Source: Bacillus changyiensis
GTDB taxonomy: Bacteria; Bacillota; Bacilli; Bacillales; Bacillaceae
DNA length: 64,000 bases
Assembly: GCF_027706145.1 (NCBI RefSeq)
Contig: NZ_JAQFWW010000002.1
Span: forward strand, 558,001-622,000
Reading direction: 5' to 3'
The position numbers were made by a program, and so were the translations under genes. Under the pieces are notes generated by a model. That model ran no database searches. It worked only from the letters and a program-made list of their open reading frames with translations, and was not told the DNA's origin. Below are positions 22,448-31,770 of this stretch, piece by piece (within the stretch, counting starts at the first letter, position 1; the number at the start of each line of letters is the position of its first letter).

Positions 22448-22477
22448 TTTACAAAACTATAAAACTAGTTTTATAAT
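22448..22477 (+). promoter_or_regulatory. Promoter and palindromic operator of the ArsR-permease operon
   Basis: TTTACA (22448-22453), 18-base spacer, TATAAT (22472-22477). A perfect 18-bp palindrome, TATAAAACTAGTTTTATA (22458-22475), covers the spacer and -10, the right place for an autorepressing ArsR-family dimer. Confidence 0.65.
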
Positions 22478-22499
22478 AATAATAAAGGAGCTGACAGCT

Positions 22500-22805
22500 A
22501 TGAATTGGTCCCTAAAATCAGCTGAAACATTAGATCAAATCGTTGCAGATCAAAAGTTTGATGAAAAGGCTTTGTTAAAAAAGGCAGACGTATATAAAGC
22601 GCTGGCAGATCCAACCCGTTTAAAAGTCCTCAAACTGCTAGAAATCGAGCCGATGTGTCTTTGTGAACTTGTCAGTGCTCTCAATGTACCGAATTCTACG
22701 ATGACACATCATATTCGACTACTAGAAAGGGGCGAATTGATCTACTCTGAAAAAGTAGGTCGAAATACGGTATTTTCACTTCAAGAGGCGGTAAAACATG
22801 TTTGA
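22500..22805 (+). CDS. ArsR-family transcriptional repressor
   Basis: A 101-residue winged-helix repressor of the ArsR/SmtB family. LADPTRLKVLKLL marks the start of the fold, PNSTMTHHIRLLERGELI is the recognition helix, and the end is a beta-wing (EKVGRNTVFSL). The Cys pair in MCLCELV sits where classical ArsR proteins bind As(III) or Sb(III), so metalloid or thiol-reactive sensing is likely but unproven. The ATG at 22500 has AAAGGAG nine bases upstream. It overlaps the permease gene by eight bases. Confidence 0.88.
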   Translation: MNWSLKSAETLDQIVADQKFDEKALLKKADVYKALADPTRLKVLKLLEIEPMCLCELVSALNVPNSTMTHHIRLLERGELIYSEKVGRNTVFSLQEAVKHV

Positions 22806-23739
22806 GCAGATTGGGCATTTGATTGCCTATGAGTTACTTCATTTACAAGGCCGACTTGGAGAAACGATACAGTTTTTTGTGATGGATGTCACTAAAATTG
22901 CCGTCTTATTAGCCATCATGGTGTTTGTCATCAGCTATATCCGTTCGTTTTTCCCAGTAGAGTCCGTTCGAAACTATTTATCAGGCAAGAAAAAAGCGGT
23001 CGGTTATCTCGGAGCGGCCGGTCTCGGTGTATTGTCACCATACTGCTCCTGCTCAACAATTCCGTTTTTCATCGGTTTTGTTGAAGCTGGTATTCCGCTC
23101 GGGATCACATTTACATTTCTTATCACATCGCCAATTGTTAACGAAGTATCACTTGTATTACTTGTCTCGATGTTCGGTTTCAAAATAGCAGTATTATATG
23201 TCATGGCCGGTATCACAGTCGCATTGTTGGCCGGTCTTTTGATTGAGAGACTGCACCTTGAGAAGTATGTACAAGAGTATGTCTATCAAATCAAACAGAC
23301 CGAGGCGGCGACAGTCGTTAAATTATCACACAGTGACCGCCTCAAATTCGCTCTTGAAAACGTCTGGTCTGTGATCAAAAAAACTGGCCCATACCTTCTG
23401 ATTGGAATTGGCATTGCGGCAGGTCTTCACGGCTATATCCCTACAGATTTCATTGTCAGTGTCGCTGGAGACAGCTGGTACTCGCCAATCGTTGCAACAC
23501 TTATCGGTGTTCCGCTATATTCTAATGCGATCGGGACACTTCCAATCATCGAGGTCCTTGTCGCTAAAGGAATGTCAATGGGGACAGCTCTCGCTTTCAT
23601 GATGTCGACAGTTGCATTATCAGCGCCAGAAGGGATCTTACTCAGCCGCGTCCTCAAAAAAGAACTTGTTCTGATCTTTTTCGGAATTGTCTCAACAGGC
23701 ATTATTTTAATCGGTTATTTATTTCATTTCATACTATAG
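22798..23739 (+). CDS. DUF318/ArsP-type permease
   Basis: A 313-residue integral membrane protein with about eight to ten hydrophobic segments in two halves. The first half carries the hallmark PYCSCSTIPFFIGF motif followed by FLITSPIVNEVS; the second repeats this logic with LYSNAIGTLPIIE. Relatives include ArsP, which exports organoarsenicals, and general DUF318 permeases of unknown substrate. Translational overlap with the ArsR gene and a following thioredoxin-like gene make a three-gene efflux or redox cassette. The substrate cannot be set from sequence. Confidence 0.82.
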   Translation: MFEQIGHLIAYELLHLQGRLGETIQFFVMDVTKIAVLLAIMVFVISYIRSFFPVESVRNYLSGKKKAVGYLGAAGLGVLSPYCSCSTIPFFIGFVEAGIPLGITFTFLITSPIVNEVSLVLLVSMFGFKIAVLYVMAGITVALLAGLLIERLHLEKYVQEYVYQIKQTEAATVVKLSHSDRLKFALENVWSVIKKTGPYLLIGIGIAAGLHGYIPTDFIVSVAGDSWYSPIVATLIGVPLYSNAIGTLPIIEVLVAKGMSMGTALAFMMSTVALSAPEGILLSRVLKKELVLIFFGIVSTGIILIGYLFHFIL

Positions 23740-23751
23740 AGGAGGATTCAC

Positions 23752-23979
23752 ATGAACATTAAAATCTTAGGAACAGGTTGCAAGAATTGTCAGACACTTG
23801 AACAAAACGTCCGGAAAGCACTCGCTCAGTCCGGCAAAGAGGCAGAAATCGAAAAAGTAACAGATATTCAAGAGATCATGTCTTATGGTGTGATGAGTAC
23901 GCCGGGCATTGTGATCGATGGAGAAGTGAAATCAACAGGGCGTGTTCTATCACCAGCAGCGATTGTGAAGTTGTTTTAA
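23752..23979 (+). CDS. Small thioredoxin-like redox protein
   Basis: A 75-residue thioredoxin-fold protein of the redox-active disulfide protein 2 type. The CxxC is at GTGCKNCQ (residues 10-13) and the cis-Pro loop is MSTPGIVIDG. It is encoded 12 bases after the permease with GAGGAGG upstream. Such mini-thioredoxins commonly accompany DUF318 permeases, perhaps reducing the substrate or permease thiols; that role is inferred from context. Confidence 0.85.
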   Translation: MNIKILGTGCKNCQTLEQNVRKALAQSGKEAEIEKVTDIQEIMSYGVMSTPGIVIDGEVKSTGRVLSPAAIVKLF

Positions 23980-24034
23980 AGGTTGTCTTTCTAGGGCTTC
24001 TCAATCTATTGTGTTATATCTACCTAAAGCAAAC

Positions 24035-24430
24035 TTATGAAGAGGATTTGTGCTTTCTTTGAAGAAAAACGGAATCCCAAAACCAATAAATGAAAGCTAG
24101 GACAAAGCTAAAAATATAAAGCATGGGCACCGTCAAAATATACCACCTATAACTATCTAATAAGACTAATAGGGTTGTACAGACTGCAAAAGAGATGATG
24201 AAGTAAGTCACTAAATGCCAACGAGAAAATTTTTTAGGTTTGCGATTGACGAAAATTTGCACAGGGGTAGCAAACAGGACATAACCAACCAACATAAACA
24301 TACTTATCACATAAAATGGGGCAAAGCCAAACCCGTCTTCTAAAAACATAAATATGTAAACCATTGTTGCTGATAAAACAGAAAAGGCCACCACGCAAAT
24401 ATAGCCCAGTATGACGCTCAATCCATGCAT
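24035..24430 (-). CDS. Small membrane protein, UPF0715 (YwlA)-like
   Basis: About 131 residues with four predicted membrane helices and a short basic tail. The spacing of helices and the ending FIYWFWDSVFLQRK resemble the UPF0715 family (YwlA and relatives), an assignment made from memory. No catalytic motif is visible. GGAGG lies seven bases before the ATG at 24430. It sits downstream of the argS terminator and is probably a separate unit. If it is YwlA, it has moved from its usual place beside spoIIR. Confidence 0.55.
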   Translation of the reverse strand: MHGLSVILGYICVVAFSVLSATMVYIFMFLEDGFGFAPFYVISMFMLVGYVLFATPVQIFVNRKPKKFSRWHLVTYFIISFAVCTTLLVLLDSYRWYILTVPMLYIFSFVLAFIYWFWDSVFLQRKHKSSS

Positions 24431-24470
24431 GACTAAACCTCCGTTTGTTGTGCTTCTATTCCAACATAAC

Positions 24471-24507
24471 AAAATCCCTCATCCATTTGCAGTGGCTGAG
24501 GGATTTT
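24471..24507 (-). terminator. Terminator of argS
   Basis: Stem AAAATCCCTCA/TGAGGGATTTT (24471-24481 with 24497-24507), T-rich on the minus strand, directly after argS. Confidence 0.85.
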
Positions 24508-24510
24508 ATA

Positions 24511-26181
24511 TTACATCTTTTCAGGTGCGGAAACACCAATCAATGTTAATGCATTATTTAACGTAATTTGGGTTGCTTTCATTAAAGCTAAGCGAGCCCG
24601 GCTTTTTTCTTCATCAGCAGGATCAAGAACTTTCTCAGCATTGTAAAAGCTATGAAGCACTGATGATAGCTCAAAAATGTAGTTTGTCACACGGTGTGGA
24701 ATTCTTTTCAAAGCAGCATCAGTAACCGCTTCAGGGAATCCACCGATCACTTTTAACAAATCATATTCTTTTTCAGAAGTGATTTTTGTTAAATCAAGGT
24801 TTCCTTCAAAGGAAAGCCCTTTTTCTTCACCTTGACGAAGCATACTGCAAATTCTCGCATGCGCATATTGTGCATAATAAACCGGATTTTCGTTTGATGA
24901 TGAAACGGCAAGGTCAAGGTCAAAGTCCATATGGGTATCGGCACTGCGCATCGCAAAGAAATAACGAACCGCGTCAAGACCGACCTCATCAATTAAATCA
25001 CGCATTGTAACAGCTTTACCTGTGCGCTTGCTCATCTTCATTTTTTCACCGTTTTTGTATAGGTGGACGAGCTGGATAATCTCCACTTCAAGTGTGCCTT
25101 TTTTATAGCCAAGAGCTTCAATAGCTGCCTGCATCCGCGGAATATAACCATGATGGTCTGCACCCCAAATATTAATTAATTTATCAAAGCCGCGGGCTAG
25201 CTTATCTTTATGATAGGCAATATCTGGGAGAAGGTATGTGTATGATCCGTCACTCTTAATTAAGACGCGGTCTTTGTCATCACCAAACGCTGTGGACCCA
25301 AACCATGTCGCACCATCTTTTTCATAAATATGTCCTTTTTCTCTAAGGGTTTCGAGTGCCTCATCAATTTTACCGTTTTGATAAAGTGATGTCTCTGAAT
25401 ACCAAACATCAAATGGTACCCGAAAATCTTCAAGATCCTCGCGAAGCTTTGCTAGTTCATACTTTAAGCCATATTCACGGAAAAACGCGAGACGCTCACT
25501 TTCTTCTTGATGAATAAAACGATCACCAAACTCTTCCGCAAGTTTTTGGCCAATTTCTTTAATATCTTCGCCACGATAGCCGTCTTCAGGCATCGGTTTC
25601 TCCTTGCCAAGCGCTTCAAAATAACGAACTTCAACTGATAAGGCAAGGTTGTTTATTTGATTACCAGCATCATTAATATAATATTCACGACTGACATCAT
25701 AACCAGATTTTTCAAGAATATTACATAAGGAATCACCGACAGCTGCACCGCGAGCGTGTCCTAAATGAAGATCTCCTGTCGGATTTGCAGACACGAATTC
25801 GACCTGAACCTTCTCACCTCCGCCAGTGTTTGTTTCACCATACGCTTGTCCTGCTTGAAGAACAGCTGGAATCAGATTTGTTAAATACTGATTGTCCATA
25901 TAAAAATTGATAAATCCAGGACCTGCAATCTCAAGCTTATCGATCGATGCTTTGCTTTTATCAAAGGATGTGACGATCTCTTCGGCGATGTTGCGCGGTG
26001 CTTTTTTAGCGACTCTCGCCAGCTGCATCGCCATATTGGTTGAAAAATCACCATGTGATTTATCTTTTGGCACTTCTAACACGACCTCAGGAATGTCGGT
26101 CACTTCAGCCAGTCCTGCTTTGATCACGGCTTCCTTGATTTCCTGTTTTAGCTTATCCTTTGTCTGTTCAACTATGTTCAT
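24511..26181 (-). CDS. argS: Arginyl-tRNA synthetase
   Basis: Class I synthetase charging tRNA-Arg. The 556-residue protein has the N-terminal Arg-specific additional domain, the HIGH motif as [14 protein letters not shown], the KMSKS-like segment as [12 protein letters not shown], the Rossmann-fold parts around [12 protein letters not shown], and a C-terminal DALR anticodon-binding domain. Its start overlaps the end of ywiB by four bases, implying coupled translation. Confidence 0.96.
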   Translation of the reverse strand: MNIVEQTKDKLKQEIKEAVIKAGLAEVTDIPEVVLEVPKDKSHGDFSTNMAMQLARVAKKAPRNIAEEIVTSFDKSKASIDKLEIAGPGFINFYMDNQYLTNLIPAVLQAGQAYGETNTGGGEKVQVEFVSANPTGDLHLGHARGAAVGDSLCNILEKSGYDVSREYYINDAGNQINNLALSVEVRYFEALGKEKPMPEDGYRGEDIKEIGQKLAEEFGDRFIHQEESERLAFFREYGLKYELAKLREDLEDFRVPFDVWYSETSLYQNGKIDEALETLREKGHIYEKDGATWFGSTAFGDDKDRVLIKSDGSYTYLLPDIAYHKDKLARGFDKLINIWGADHHGYIPRMQAAIEALGYKKGTLEVEIIQLVHLYKNGEKMKMSKRTGKAVTMRDLIDEVGLDAVRYFFAMRSADTHMDFDLDLAVSSSNENPVYYAQYAHARICSMLRQGEEKGLSFEGNLDLTKITSEKEYDLLKVIGGFPEAVTDAALKRIPHRVTNYIFELSSVLHSFYNAEKVLDPADEEKSRARLALMKATQITLNNALTLIGVSAPEKM

Positions 26182-26606
26182 GACTCATGTCCTCCTTGAT
26201 ATGAAATTGACATTTTATGTAAATGTCTTTGATCTTGGCTGATGATCATATCATACAAAATATGAATATTTCCGTTTGAAGACTGCTGACTGACCGATAA
26301 TTCCTTCGTATCAACCCCAAGTTCTAAACTGCCAAAAGGCATTTTATAATTGGTGATTGTGCGACTTCCCGGCCTAAATCTTTGTTTCATTTTAATCGCA
26401 CCGGAGCGCATAATCAAGACTTCATGTTCGCTTGCCTTGACAACCGTTTTCACCTTGCCCGCGTCATGTTCTTCATCATAGGAAAGATATATTTTACCTT
26501 TTTTCATATAATAAATTCCTGTTGTTTTGAATTCAATTGTTTCAACATCTGCTCCTTCATGAATGAGAGATTTTACATGAATGTTCACGGGCATCTCCTG
26601 ATCCAT
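26178..26606 (-). CDS. ywiB: Conserved protein YwiB (DUF1934)
   Basis: A 142-residue predicted beta-barrel protein of the DUF1934 family. It alternates beta strands and turns ([44 protein letters not shown]) and ends with an amphipathic strand. Function unknown; it is nearly always upstream of argS in bacilli, as here, with a four-base overlap. Confidence 0.85.
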   Translation of the reverse strand: MDQEMPVNIHVKSLIHEGADVETIEFKTTGIYYMKKGKIYLSYDEEHDAGKVKTVVKASEHEVLIMRSGAIKMKQRFRPGSRTITNYKMPFGSLELGVDTKELSVSQQSSNGNIHILYDMIISQDQRHLHKMSISYQGGHES

Positions 26607-26708
26607 TCTGACACATCCTTTTTACAACCTTCTTAAGTACTATTTTCCCTTATATACATCTTAACAGAACAACCTTGAAGATAAACAGTTTTTCTAAAAA
26701 ATGATGAA

Positions 26709-26736
26709 GAAAAAAGCCGCCCTAAAAAGGACAGCT
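26709..26736 (-). terminator. Terminator of speB
   Basis: Minus strand AGCTGTCC, loop TTTTTA, GGGCGGCT (two G-U pairs), then a six-base T-run. Confidence 0.8.
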
Positions 26737-26741
26737 CAGGG

Positions 26742-27614
26742 TTATTTCACCCAACCGAGCAGCATTTCTCGAATAAGCTTGCTTGCCGTATTTGCTGTTT
26801 GTTCGGAATGATCATAGATCGGTGCCACTTCAACTAAGTCTGCCCCAACGACGTTAACATGAGACCGGGCAATTTCATGAATCGAAGCAAGCAGTTCTTT
26901 TGAAGTGATGCCTCCAGCGTCAACCGTACCCGTTCCAGGTGCATGTGCTGGATCTAACACATCAATGTCGATCGTGACATAGACTGGACGACCGCTGAGT
27001 TTCGGTAGAACTTGTTTGAGAGGCTCAAGCACTTCAAACTTGGAAATGTGCATGCCGTTTTCTTTCGCCCATTCGAACTCCTCCTTCATTCCGGAACGAA
27101 TGCCAAATGAAAAAATATGTTCAGGACCGATCAGTTCCGCCGCCTTACGGATCGGTGTTGAATGCGAAAGCGGTTCTCCTTCATAATCAACACGAAGATC
27201 TGTATGGGCATCCATATGGATGATAGCAAGATCGGGATATTTCTTATACATCGCTTTGATAACAGGCCATGAGACAAGGTGTTCCCCACCCATGCCAAGC
27301 GGAAACTTATCTTTTTCCAGAATGCTGTCAACATATGTTTCGATTAGCTCAAGGCTGCGCTCTGGATTTCCGAAAGGCAGGGGAATGTCGCCAGCATCAA
27401 AGAAATGAATCTCACCAAGCTCTCGATCTAAATAAGGACTGTATTCTTCAAGCCCGATCGATACTTCACGAATTCTCGCTGGGCCAAACCGGGAACCTGG
27501 TCGATAGCTAACCGTCCAGTCCATCGGCATCCCATAAAGAATGGCGTCGGCCTCTTCCCAATCAGGACGGCTTGCGATAAAAACTTTTCCAGAATATGCT
27601 TCATCAAATCTCAT
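26742..27614 (-). CDS. speB: Agmatinase
   Basis: Hydrolyses agmatine to putrescine and urea in polyamine synthesis. The 290-residue ureohydrolase has the manganese-ligand motifs LGMGGEHLVSWP, IIHMDAHTDLR, and TIDIDVLDPAHAPGTGT. The ATG at 27614 lies seven bases after GGAGG. It follows speE, and a hairpin with a T-run ends exactly at its ribosome site. Confidence 0.96.
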   Translation of the reverse strand: MRFDEAYSGKVFIASRPDWEEADAILYGMPMDWTVSYRPGSRFGPARIREVSIGLEEYSPYLDRELGEIHFFDAGDIPLPFGNPERSLELIETYVDSILEKDKFPLGMGGEHLVSWPVIKAMYKKYPDLAIIHMDAHTDLRVDYEGEPLSHSTPIRKAAELIGPEHIFSFGIRSGMKEEFEWAKENGMHISKFEVLEPLKQVLPKLSGRPVYVTIDIDVLDPAHAPGTGTVDAGGITSKELLASIHEIARSHVNVVGADLVEVAPIYDHSEQTANTASKLIREMLLGWVK

Positions 27615-27628
27615 CAATCTGCCTCCTC

Positions 27629-27656
27629 AAAAAAAGCGCAGAATCACTGCCTGCGC
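27629..27656 (-). terminator. Intercistronic terminator-like hairpin between speE and speB
   Basis: Minus strand GCGCAG, a nine-base loop, CTGCGC, then seven T, followed at once by the GAGGAGG ribosome site of speB. It would partly terminate speE transcripts and set a lower speB level. Confidence 0.65.
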
Positions 27657-27665
27657 AAGTTGTTT

Positions 27666-28496
27666 TTATTTGATTAAATCATGAACGAACTTAGGTAACA
27701 CAAATGCCGCTTGATGAATCTCTTTTGTATAGTATTTTGTATCAATATCAAAGAAACGGGTCTCTTCCACTTGTAGTGGATCGTATTTTTTCGAACCGAT
27801 CGTAAACGTCCACAATCCACTTGGATATGTAGGAATATTTGCTAAATACAGTTTTGTAATTGGAAAAATTTCTTTGACATCACGTTGAACATTTGTAATC
27901 AATTCAGGCGTAAACCACGGGTTATCTGTCTGAGCAACAAAGATCCCATCTTCTTTTAAGGCCTTTGCAATTCCAGCATAGAAGCCTTTTGTAAATAGGT
28001 TGACAGCTGGCCCGACTGGCTCTGTAGAATCCACCATAATGACATCATACTGATTCTCCGATTTAGCAATATGCATAAAACCGTCATCCACTTTCACTTC
28101 CACACGTGGATCATCGAGTTTACCTGCAATTGACGGTAAAAATTTCTTCGAGTATTCGATCACTTTGCCATCGATATCAACAAGTGTTGCTTTTTTGACA
28201 CTCGGGTGTTTTAAGACCTCACGAATGACGCCACCGTCACCGCCACCGACAACAAGCACTTGCTCAGGATTTGGGTGTGTAAACAAGGGAACATGCGCCA
28301 CCATTTCATGATAGACAAACTCGTCTTTTTCAGAGGTCATCACCATGCCATCTAAAAACAGCATATTGCCAAACTCCTCTGTCTCCGCCATTTCAAGTTT
28401 TTGAAAGTCTGTTTGTTCTGTATGTAAAGTCTTGTTGATTTTCATTGTAATTCCGAAATTCTTCGTTTGTTTCTCTGTATACCAAAGTCCGCTCAC
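27666..28496 (-). CDS. speE: Spermidine synthase
   Basis: Aminopropyltransferase making spermidine from putrescine and decarboxylated S-adenosylmethionine. The 276-residue protein shows the signature [18 protein letters not shown], the active-site DSTEPVGP, and QTDNPWF. The start is GTG with AAAGGAAG about ten bases upstream; this gives the conserved [15 protein letters not shown]-terminus. It is the first gene of speE-speB. Confidence 0.96.
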   Translation of the reverse strand: MSGLWYTEKQTKNFGITMKINKTLHTEQTDFQKLEMAETEEFGNMLFLDGMVMTSEKDEFVYHEMVAHVPLFTHPNPEQVLVVGGGDGGVIREVLKHPSVKKATLVDIDGKVIEYSKKFLPSIAGKLDDPRVEVKVDDGFMHIAKSENQYDVIMVDSTEPVGPAVNLFTKGFYAGIAKALKEDGIFVAQTDNPWFTPELITNVQRDVKEIFPITKLYLANIPTYPSGLWTFTIGSKKYDPLQVEETRFFDIDTKYYTKEIHQAAFVLPKFVHDLIK

Positions 28497-28807
28497 AGCG
28501 TCATCTTCCTTTCATCATATATATGTCCACTATTTTTCACATTGAAAACAGTGTTTATTCCACACACAACTTAGCTTTTGCCTAAGGAAAAAGTATAGAG
28601 GAATTGCGGAAAATTGTAAAGATCGGACGAGTCATAAATCTTCCAAAACGATCTCCTTTTTAACAACGTCTATTTATAAGAAAGTATTCCCAAGAAGAGA
28701 AAGGACTGGTTTTTTATTAGGAATAAAGACGGTGAAAACTGTATTTCACCTCCACTTGTTTACTTTTAGGTTTAAAAAGACATATACTCTATTTTGAAAG
28801 GAACACA
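28497..28807. other. Divergent promoter region of speE and the ABC operon
   Basis: No gene was seen. For speE (minus) a possible promoter is TTCAAT, 17-base spacer, TATATA near 28515-28545. For the plus-strand ABC operon a good promoter is TTTACT (28759-28764), 18-base spacer, TATACT (28783-28788), about 20 bases before the first ATG. The remainder is AT-rich without clear structure. Confidence 0.55.
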
Positions 28808-29591
28808 ATGATGCAAATGAATTATTTTTTTCTGCAAGTCAAACAACTGAAATCATTTTCGTTAATAGCAATTATTTTATTGTTCCCATTAACCATAACG
28901 ATGTTAGAATATCATCATTCACTTTTTGGGACAGGAATCAATGCTGTATTATTCCATGCATATTTAAGTTCATTTAATGTTTCTCCATTGGTATTTTCGC
29001 TGTTCATTATTTTACTTGTATCAGAACTATTAGCAAGAGAATGGCTAAGTGATTTGCGAGTGTGGAGTATGATGCGAATCGGCTACAAATCATACCTCAC
29101 TAAAAAAATATCATTCACGTTAGCGTGTGTATGTTTATACATACTCATTGGCGACTTATTATCACTGCTTTTTTTTAGGTGCGGTTCATGGGTTTCAATG
29201 GACATCAGATCCACTGGTGATTGCTGAAGGCTTAAACGGGATTTTCGGACCATTTCTTACAATGCTGGTGCTGGTCATCATTCAAATGTTGCAAGCGATT
29301 GGATATGCCCTCTGCTCACTGTGGATTCTGCAAATTGCTAAACGGCTTTGGGAAACGATTGTTTATCCGTTTATACTGATTGTCATTTTACCAATTCTAT
29401 TATTTAATCTTTCGATTCTCCCTGAGAAATGGGTACCATTATCCATCCCTGAACTTGTTCTTTACGATCATGGAAATGGCTGGCAGTCCCTTGGAATTAA
29501 TCTGGCTGTACTCCTTTCATTTATCGCTGTTTATGGTTTCTTACTATTTATAACCTTATTTTACAAAAAGAGAAAGGGGCTTGTACGATGA
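28808..29591 (+). pseudogene. ABC-2-type membrane protein, frameshifted
   Basis: First gene of a four-gene ABC transporter operon, broken into 28808-29227 and a second frame open from 29127 to 29591. The first frame gives three or four membrane segments and ends after LYILIGDLLSLLFF; the second continues as FFLGAVHGFQWT with further hydrophobic helices and ends RKGLVR. The switch is at a run of eight T (29169-29176); removing one T gives one protein of about 260 residues. Either a genuine knockout, slippage decoding or an assembly error. The stop overlaps the ATPase gene start. Confidence 0.75.
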
Positions 29592-30226
29592 TTGCAGAAA
29601 TTCGCAGCGTACAAAAACGCTTTAGAGGAAAACGTGTCTTAGAAGATGTCAATCTTACAATCAATGAGAAAGAGATCATCGGAATTGTCGGCGGCAATGG
29701 TTCAGGTAAAACAACCATTCTCAGGCTGTTGGCTGGTTTAATGTATGCCGATCGCGGTGATATTATTGTTCATGGCCAAACACTCAAAAAAGGTCTGTTT
29801 CCTGGAAACATTGGCTTACTGATTGAGACGCCCAGATTTATCGACCGTTTATCAGGTTATGACAATCTGAAAATGCTTGCAGACCTGAAAGGTGAAAGAG
29901 GAGATACAGACATTCGTGCTACGATGGAAAAATTGAAGCTCGATCCTGATTTAAAAGATGCAGTTAAAACGTATTCGCTTGGGATGAATCAACGATTAGG
30001 CCTGACACAAGTTTTTATGGAAAGACCAAAATTACTGTTGCTTGATGAACCGACAAACGCGCTTGATGAAGATAGTAAAAAACGCTTTGAAGAGATGCTT
30101 TTCGAAGCCCGCCAACAAGGAGCAGGTGTTGCACTCGTCTCACATCATAAGGAAGAAGTTCAGCGATTATGTGATCGAGTTTATATGCTTGAAGAAGGCG
30201 TTTTAAAGGAAGTTCAGACTGTATGA
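29588..30226 (+). CDS. ABC transporter ATP-binding protein
   Basis: A 212-residue ATPase with Walker A VGGNGSGKTT, Q-loop region (LLIETPRFI), signature YSLGMNQRLGL (variant of LSGGQ), Walker B LLLLDEPTNALD and the H-loop in LVSHHKEE. It overlaps the preceding membrane gene and the following one by four bases each, so the operon is translationally coupled. The signature resembles ATPases of bacteriocin self-protection or multidrug ABC-2 exporters; the substrate is unknown. Confidence 0.88.
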   Translation: MIAEIRSVQKRFRGKRVLEDVNLTINEKEIIGIVGGNGSGKTTILRLLAGLMYADRGDIIVHGQTLKKGLFPGNIGLLIETPRFIDRLSGYDNLKMLADLKGERGDTDIRATMEKLKLDPDLKDAVKTYSLGMNQRLGLTQVFMERPKLLLLDEPTNALDEDSKKRFEEMLFEARQQGAGVALVSHHKEEVQRLCDRVYMLEEGVLKEVQTV

Positions 30227-30987
30227 TTAAACATGTTATAAAACTGCATATGATCAAACGTTGGAAAAGACTTTTATTGGCATTTTTACTTGCTGGGGGA
30301 GCAATTGTTGTTTTTGAGCCGGTTTATTTCCCAAGTACAAATACACCTTCTTTGTTAGACTGGCTCTTGGAAATCAGCGGTTCCCTGCTAGTCATTCCAT
30401 TTTCTGGCGGACTGATTCTGACACTGCTTTGTTTTGACACAACACAATGGTTGTGGACGCCGTTCGGCACAGCTTCATTGGCGCGGATGAAGAAACGCAG
30501 CACATTGTTTTGGAGTTATCTTACCTTAGGAACAGCAATTGCGACCTATACCGTGATCATTTTATTATTTTGGAGTATTGTGATTGGTTATTTTAAATTT
30601 GATGGTTTTGCTGAAACAAATACCCACCCATTTTTTCAATTAACCGCATCATCTTTGTGGTTTGTTGTCTCCCGCTTGTTTATTGTTTGGTGGTCTTTTT
30701 GCTTCATCATCTTTTTAGGGTTTGCAGGTGCATTTCTAACGAAAAAAGTACTTATCGCTTTCGCCTTGTCTTTAGGGTGGGCATTTGCTGTATTAGCCCT
30801 TTTCAAATCGAACATCTTTATGAAAGGATTCCTACCTGGGGAAGGAATGATATTGGCTGCTCACGCTGATGGAACCTCGCCTTTATTGATTTTGCTAACA
30901 ACTGAATGTGCGGTTCTTATTTTGTGTTTTGCACTTTATCAGATCATCATCAAAACCAATCTCGTCATGCCAAGAACTGAACGATGA
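30223..30987 (+). CDS. ABC-2-type membrane protein
   Basis: A 254-residue hydrophobic protein with about six membrane helices and no catalytic motifs; it fits a permease subunit for the adjacent ATPase. It overlaps both neighbours by four bases. Family not recognised beyond ABC-2-like topology. Confidence 0.65.
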   Translation: MIKHVIKLHMIKRWKRLLLAFLLAGGAIVVFEPVYFPSTNTPSLLDWLLEISGSLLVIPFSGGLILTLLCFDTTQWLWTPFGTASLARMKKRSTLFWSYLTLGTAIATYTVIILLFWSIVIGYFKFDGFAETNTHPFFQLTASSLWFVVSRLFIVWWSFCFIIFLGFAGAFLTKKVLIAFALSLGWAFAVLALFKSNIFMKGFLPGEGMILAAHADGTSPLLILLTTECAVLILCFALYQIIIKTNLVMPRTER

Positions 30988-31610
30988 AAAAAAGTGATTG
31001 GCTTTGGCTGTTATCAGGTATGATTTCCTTATGGCTTAAACAATCACTGGATTTTTCAATGTGGGAAAATGAAGGCGTTCAAGTCAACATAGCACATGTG
31101 TTGACGAACAACACTCTGGTTGATTCTATCTTATGGATCGCTTTTTCTCTGTTTGGTGCACTGTTTGTTTTAAGTCAGATTTCAGATATACGAGAACTGT
31201 ACCCATTACTACCTGGCCGCATAACATCACGGACACGATTAATTAGGAAAGAAATTGTGATGGTCTACTGGCGAACAGCTGGCTATGTCCTCCTAGCTTT
31301 TCTAGTATCAGTATGGAATGGCAATTTTACCAGTGGCACAACTTTTTCACTTCTATATGCTTGGATGTCTCTCAGCTGTTTAGTGACCCTATTACTTATT
31401 CTAGAAAACAGGTTTGGTATTTGGCTGATGTTGCTGATCATTTCTACGATCTCGCCACTTTCATCATACCTTCCATGGATGTATGGACAAGCCTACAACT
31501 TCTGGCAATCCGGAACAGCTCTCATCCATACATGTTTTCTTCTGGCTTTGACTTTTGGTTTGATCTTAATGTATATGATCAATATGAAGAAAGCGGACTT
31601 AAAATTTTAA
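30984..31610 (+). CDS. ABC operon membrane protein
   Basis: A 208-residue membrane protein with about five or six helices, the last gene of the operon before a strong terminator. A cytoplasmic loop with basic residues (RITSRTRLIRKE) follows the second helix, resembling the coupling loop of ABC-2 permeases; residues like ELYPLLPGR are seen in related operon proteins. Exact family not recognised. The four-gene unit interrupts the usual speE-pbpG neighbourhood. Confidence 0.6.
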   Translation: MKKSDWLWLLSGMISLWLKQSLDFSMWENEGVQVNIAHVLTNNTLVDSILWIAFSLFGALFVLSQISDIRELYPLLPGRITSRTRLIRKEIVMVYWRTAGYVLLAFLVSVWNGNFTSGTTFSLLYAWMSLSCLVTLLLILENRFGIWLMLLIISTISPLSSYLPWMYGQAYNFWQSGTALIHTCFLLALTFGLILMYMINMKKADLKF

Positions 31611-31637
31611 TCATTGTGCATTCTTTCATCATTCAAG

Positions 31638-31663
31638 CTGTCGAGAAGTTCTCGACAGTTTTT
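31638..31663 (+). terminator. Terminator of the ABC operon
   Basis: Perfect nine-base stem CTGTCGAGA/TCTCGACAG with a three-base loop, then TTTTT. Confidence 0.9.
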
Positions 31664-31700
31664 CATTTTATCCTTGCTTTGTCCATTCTTTTTTCTCCTA

Positions 31701-31730
31701 GTTTAAATCCCCCATTTTTTCATCATAATG
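31701..31730 (+). promoter_or_regulatory. Possible sigma-F/G promoter of pbpG
   Basis: GTTTA (31701-31705), 18-base spacer, CATAATG (31724-31730). This is a loose match to the forespore sigma pattern, one base wider than usual. pbpG is a forespore gene in B. subtilis. Confidence 0.35.
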
Positions 31731-31770
31731 ATAAGAACATTTGATTTTAAACTGAGGAGGAGATTTTAGC

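Noticed and set aside
31313..31744. 143-codon frame overlapping the last ABC operon gene
   Set aside because: It runs through the terminator and is out of frame with a convincing membrane protein.
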